From: an uncultured Collinsella sp.
Lineage (GTDB): Bacteria > Actinomycetota > Coriobacteriia > Coriobacteriales > Coriobacteriaceae
Length of the DNA stretch: 32,976 bases
NCBI GenBank assembly: GCA_900543275.1
Contig: UQQL01000014.1
Span: forward strand, 1-32,976
Direction: 5' to 3'
Under the pieces are notes generated by a model. It ran no database searches. It saw only the letters and a program-made list of their open reading frames with translations, and was not told the origin of the DNA. The translations under genes were made by a program, and so were the position numbers. Every line of letters begins with the position of its first letter. Position 1 is the stretch's first letter. Below, one piece after another: positions 30,251-32,976 of this stretch.

Positions 30251-31492
30251 TCACTCTAGCCCGAGCAGATTAAGTCCCGCCACCGTCATCTTGCACACGA
30301 GCGGCCTTGCGGACACCTTTTCTAAATATCCGGCAGCGATTAGGCTCGACAATGACCTACTCGCTGTCGGCTTTGTCACATCGAGATAGCCCGACACACC
30401 ATCAAGCGTAGATTCACCAAAGGCACCGAAGATATGCATCTGTGCCGCATAAAACAGAATATCTTTTGCCCTTTCGGTAAACGTATCGTCGAGTTCATCG
30501 ATCGCCCGCTTGAGATCATCGAGTTGTACGCGCTTTTCGGCCAAATCGCTCAGAACGGCATCTTGCGCTTGCTCGACCAAATCAAGCATCATTGCAACAA
30601 ACGGAGTAGCCTCGCTACCGTTAAGGGGCCTCTCCACCACGTCAAACGCCTTGTAATATGCGGTTTTATTCTCAGCAATCGTCCTAGAGAGCGACAACAC
30701 CGTAGGCTGCGACAACGTCTCGTTCAGGCTCAACGCGAGAAGATACCTCCCCGTTCTCCCGTTACCGTCATAGAAGGGGTGAATATACTCAAAGAGAAAA
30801 TGGCAGATTGAGGCTGCATAGAGGCTTGGGACATCTTCGCGATTGCCCAACTCTATCATCTTGCCAAGGAGGTCAATGATTTCGGGCTCCGAGGAAACAC
30901 CCTGATGGAGAATCTTGCCCCGACTGTTCTCAATCACAACGGGACCCAAACGGAACATCTTGCCATCCGGACGGTCCTTCGGGTCAAGCACGCCCTTAGT
31001 GACGGCATCGAAAATCTCGCGAATATCCTCGGGTTTGCCGGGACGACTTGAACCATCCACCAGCTGAAGGTAGAGGCGAGCGAATTCAATAAAAGGAGTG
31101 TGCTCCTTTTCGGCGGCACCGCAAAGTTCGGCCGCAGCATCCTCCGCAGACTCCAGCGCCGCTTCAATCTGGCGCCGCGTGCTGTGCACACCCTCCATCT
31201 CGTTGCTGAAAACAACCTCCTCAAGCACCAGCGAACGAATCGAGGCCCCCAAAGCCACATAAGGCAAGCTGTTCCACAGGTTGGAAATCTTTCGCTCTTT
31301 TCTGAGGATCCGCTCGCTAGCAACGGACAGGTTCAAAGGAACACAAGCGAACAGTTCACCATGCTCAAGGTGAATTCCAGTCCGCACCGTGCCGTCGGCA
31401 GTAAGGCGCTCGCGCAGCAGCTCGTCATGGCAAGCATAACGATCGGAGCTTGGATCTGCATAAAAGAGTTTTTCGAGCGTCTTGTACGCCAT
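30251..31492 (-). CDS. Fic family protein (class II, self-inhibited)
   Basis: A 413-residue Fic protein, which typically transfers AMP from ATP to a hydroxyl side chain of a target protein. The catalytic motif HPFYDGNGRTGR (238-249) is intact. The inhibitory motif SNEMEG (96-101) lies N-terminal to it, placing it in class II, where that helix blocks ATP until relieved. The N-terminal part (1-90) resembles the Fic N-domain, and the C-terminal 80 residues look like a winged helix (VSGYLDVTKPTASRSLSSLIAAGYLEK), suggesting DNA binding or autoregulation. Start ATG 31492 follows AAAGGAG by 10 nt. It is transcribed toward the TIR operon, inside the repeat-bounded block. Confidence 0.92.
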   Translation of the reverse strand: MAYKTLEKLFYADPSSDRYACHDELLRERLTADGTVRTGIHLEHGELFACVPLNLSVASERILRKERKISNLWNSLPYVALGASIRSLVLEEVVFSNEMEGVHSTRRQIEAALESAEDAAAELCGAAEKEHTPFIEFARLYLQLVDGSSRPGKPEDIREIFDAVTKGVLDPKDRPDGKMFRLGPVVIENSRGKILHQGVSSEPEIIDLLGKMIELGNREDVPSLYAASICHFLFEYIHPFYDGNGRTGRYLLALSLNETLSQPTVLSLSRTIAENKTAYYKAFDVVERPLNGSEATPFVAMMLDLVEQAQDAVLSDLAEKRVQLDDLKRAIDELDDTFTERAKDILFYAAQMHIFGAFGESTLDGVSGYLDVTKPTASRSLSSLIAAGYLEKVSARPLVCKMTVAGLNLLGLE

Positions 31493-31535
31493 CGCTTCAT
31501 CGCTCCTTTGAAATCAAATAGCTTAATCGTCTTTC

Positions 31536-31564
31536 ATTATTTCGAATATATCCGATATTTGCAA
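31536..31564 (-). promoter_or_regulatory. Promoter of fic with a palindrome in the spacer
   Basis: On the minus strand TTGCAA (31559-31564) and AATAAT (31536-31541) are 17 nt apart. AATAT-ATCCG-ATATT overlaps the spacer and may be an operator, possibly for the winged-helix end of the Fic protein. Confidence 0.5.
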
Positions 31565-31674
31565 TTAAGACTCAAGAAATGCATTGTCTAATTTCAGAAT
31601 TTGAAGTATTGGGAATTAAGGGTTCTTTTTTACATAGCGAGCTAATTTCAAACCTCAGCAGAGCTTTATGCAAG

Positions 31675-31716
31675 AAGGCACGCTGTCTGCATCAACCGCA
31701 GGCAGCGCACCTCCTT
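31675..31716. repeat. Terminator-like hairpin (repeat unit 2)
   Basis: AAGGCACGCTGTCTG and CAGGCAGCGCACC pair imperfectly around CATCAACCG. It is a diverged copy of the hairpin at 24897-24935 and again stands just left of the 46-bp palindromes. Confidence 0.6.
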
Positions 31717-31727
31717 CTATTCGAAAA

Positions 31728-31897
31728 GGAAACTGCGTCCCATAATTCCGGCTCAGAATGGGATGCGCTTTCCCTAACGAGCCTCTCGCGGAAACTGCAT
31801 CCCACTCTGAGCGCCCATTCCGGGACACAGCTTCCCAACGGCCCCCGTTTCGGAAACCACATCCCGTTCCGAGCCTTCAAAGCGGGACGCGGCTTCC
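31728..31897. repeat. Three tandem 46-bp palindromic repeats (copies 3-5)
   Basis: Copies at 31728-31773, 31790-31835 and 31852-31897 are each exactly 46 bp and recur every 62 bp. Arms follow the pattern GGAAACTGCRTCCC ... GGGAYRCRGCTTTCC. Copy 4 differs from copy 2 (25013) by one base. They form the right flank of the accessory block. No gene is seen in 31500-31912. Confidence 0.8.
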
Positions 31898-31912
31898 CCG
31901 AGAAAGTATCGA

Positions 31913-32976
31913 CTACTTACCGTCGTCGTCTTCGGCTTCTTCGCGCGCATAGAGCTCCAGCATGCGGCGGCGGTATTCGCGCACAGCGAGCTTGGCGCGC
32001 TCCAGGCGGCGGCGCTCACGCGGAGTCAGCTCGGACGGGTCGACCTCGTCTCCATAGGTCTTATCGGCAAGCAGGTGCGCCGCGTCCACGATGCGGGCAT
32101 CGATGTGGCCGCTCGCTGCCTCGGCGGAAAGACGCTCGGCAATCGTATCGAGCGTAGGCAGGCCCTCGAATACGCGACCATGGCCATGCGAAGTCAGTAG
32201 CTCATGCTCGCGCGCGAGCAAGCTCGCTAGGTCGTGGTGGGCGCGCAAGATGTCGAGCGCATCGGATGGATGCTCGGCAACCTCTGCCACGGCGGCGACC
32301 GGTGCGGCATCCACCACGCGGTAGAAGAGCTGCGCGAGCAATGGCATCAAGAACACCGTGATGGCACCGGCGGCAACCATGACCGACGCAATATCTTGCG
32401 ACAGCGCGCCCGCGTTGACGGCAACGCTCGTAACGGCAACGATGATCGGCAGCGCCGTGGTGCAGTACAGGGCCACGGTAATGCGACCATACGCCGACAC
32501 ATCGCGCGTCGCAGGACAAATGCTCATGGAAATAAGAATGGGCACGGCACGAATAATCAACAACGCCACGATAAAGCCCACGAGCAGACCCGGGCGCGAC
32601 GCCACGGCCGTCAGATCGATCTTTGCGCCCGATACGGTAAAGAACACCGGAATCAAAAAACCGTAGGCCAGACCGTCGAGCTTGGTCTCGAGCGTATGGT
32701 TGCCCTCGGGGATGATATAGCGCAGGACAAAGCCGGCGGCAAAAGAACCCAACACGATGTCGAGATCAAAGACAGCCGAGAACGCCACGAGCGTGACCAG
32801 GATGAGCACCGTCAGGCGCACGAAGGTCTGCGACGTGGTATCGGCGCGCTCCTCAACAAATGCAAAGAAGCGGCTGCCGACGCGCTTGGAGCGGCTCGGG
32901 ACCACGGCCAGCAACACGCAAACCACCGCAAACAAGCCAAGGATAACGAGCGTTTGGATGCCAGTGCGGGCAGACA
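31913..32976 (-). CDS. Cation/proton antiporter (CPA2, Kef/NapA-like), 5' end cut by window
   Basis: At least 354 residues are visible; the frame stays open to the window edge, so the N-terminal part is missing. Several membrane segments are clear (LTVLILVTLVAFSAVFDLDIVLGSFAAGFVL, YGFLIPVFFTVSGAKIDL, LLVGFIVALLIIRAVPIL, ALPIIVAVTSVAV, VMVAAGAITVFLMPLLAQLFY). DIVLGSFAAGFVL and IPVFFTVSGAKIDL match the core of CPA2 sodium or potassium/proton exchangers of the Kef type. The C-terminal about 120 residues are cytosolic, helical and charged (TPRERRRLERAKLAVREYRRRMLELYAREEAEDDD), without a TrkA-N domain. The ion is not deducible. Confidence 0.88.
   Translation of the reverse strand, partial: SARTGIQTLVILGLFAVVCVLLAVVPSRSKRVGSRFFAFVEERADTTSQTFVRLTVLILVTLVAFSAVFDLDIVLGSFAAGFVLRYIIPEGNHTLETKLDGLAYGFLIPVFFTVSGAKIDLTAVASRPGLLVGFIVALLIIRAVPILISMSICPATRDVSAYGRITVALYCTTALPIIVAVTSVAVNAGALSQDIASVMVAAGAITVFLMPLLAQLFYRVVDAAPVAAVAEVAEHPSDALDILRAHHDLASLLAREHELLTSHGHGRVFEGLPTLDTIAERLSAEAASGHIDARIVDAAHLLADKTYGDEVDPSELTPRERRRLERAKLAVREYRRRMLELYAREEAEDDDGK

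Noticed and set aside
31728..31897. CRISPR-like array (regular 62-bp repeats)
   Set aside because: Repeats are 46 bp, imperfect and fully palindromic, spacers are only about 16 bp, and no cas gene is present.

Overview
The window looks like chromosome from a GC-rich anaerobic gut actinobacterium of the Coriobacteriia, most likely Collinsella or a close relative. This is inferred from codon and GC bias, Tat-like lipoprotein signals on the binding proteins, a RecJ-RecQ fusion, and a BaiA-like dehydrogenase; no rRNA gene in the window confirms it. Most of the first 22 kb is housekeeping DNA on the minus strand.

Layout. 1-300: no protein gene; probably the leader and promoter region of an rRNA operon lying to the left. 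365-1740: infC-rpmI-rplT operon (-) with a structured leader, an attenuator and an apparent AUA start for infC. 1767-2082: tRNA-Leu(CAA), preceded on its 3' side by a duplicated tRNA 3' end and a cluster of palindromes. 2122-3555: transglutaminase-like protein. 3661-3886: paired repeats forming a 94-bp hairpin. 3908-11452: class II aldolase, MBL hydrolase, bifunctional (p)ppGpp synthetase/hydrolase, and a RecJ-RecQ fusion. 11676-14183: a bile acid:sodium symporter-family transporter (+), then a GalT/HIT-like DUF4931 protein and CutC (-). 14402-15685: a PadR-DUF1700 membrane-stress cassette (+) with an operator inside its promoter and a shortened third gene. 15854-22293: a branched-chain amino acid ABC importer (livF, livG, livM, livH) with two paralogous binding-protein genes (-). 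22544-24851: homoserine dehydrogenase and a BaiA-like short-chain dehydrogenase (+).

24897-31897 is an accessory block. Five tightly packed plus-strand genes run from 25254 to 30123: an FHA protein, an SPFH/zinc-ribbon protein, a four-helix membrane protein, a TIR-like nucleotide-binding protein (CAP12/PCTIR type), and a zinc-ribbon/TPR/coiled-coil protein. The last four overlap by 1-4 nt. They are visibly more AT-rich than the surroundings. A Fic AMP-transferase-like gene follows on the opposite strand. The block is bracketed by direct copies of a repeat unit built from a terminator-like hairpin plus 46-bp palindromes (five palindromes in all). I regard the five-gene unit as the best candidate for an undescribed defence or membrane-stress system: the TIR protein would be the NAD-directed effector, the SPFH and membrane proteins the membrane scaffold, and the FHA and zinc-ribbon/TPR proteins the sensing or adaptor parts. 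This is inference from domains and gene order only.

The window ends inside a CPA2-type cation/proton antiporter gene (-), which is cut at its 5' end.
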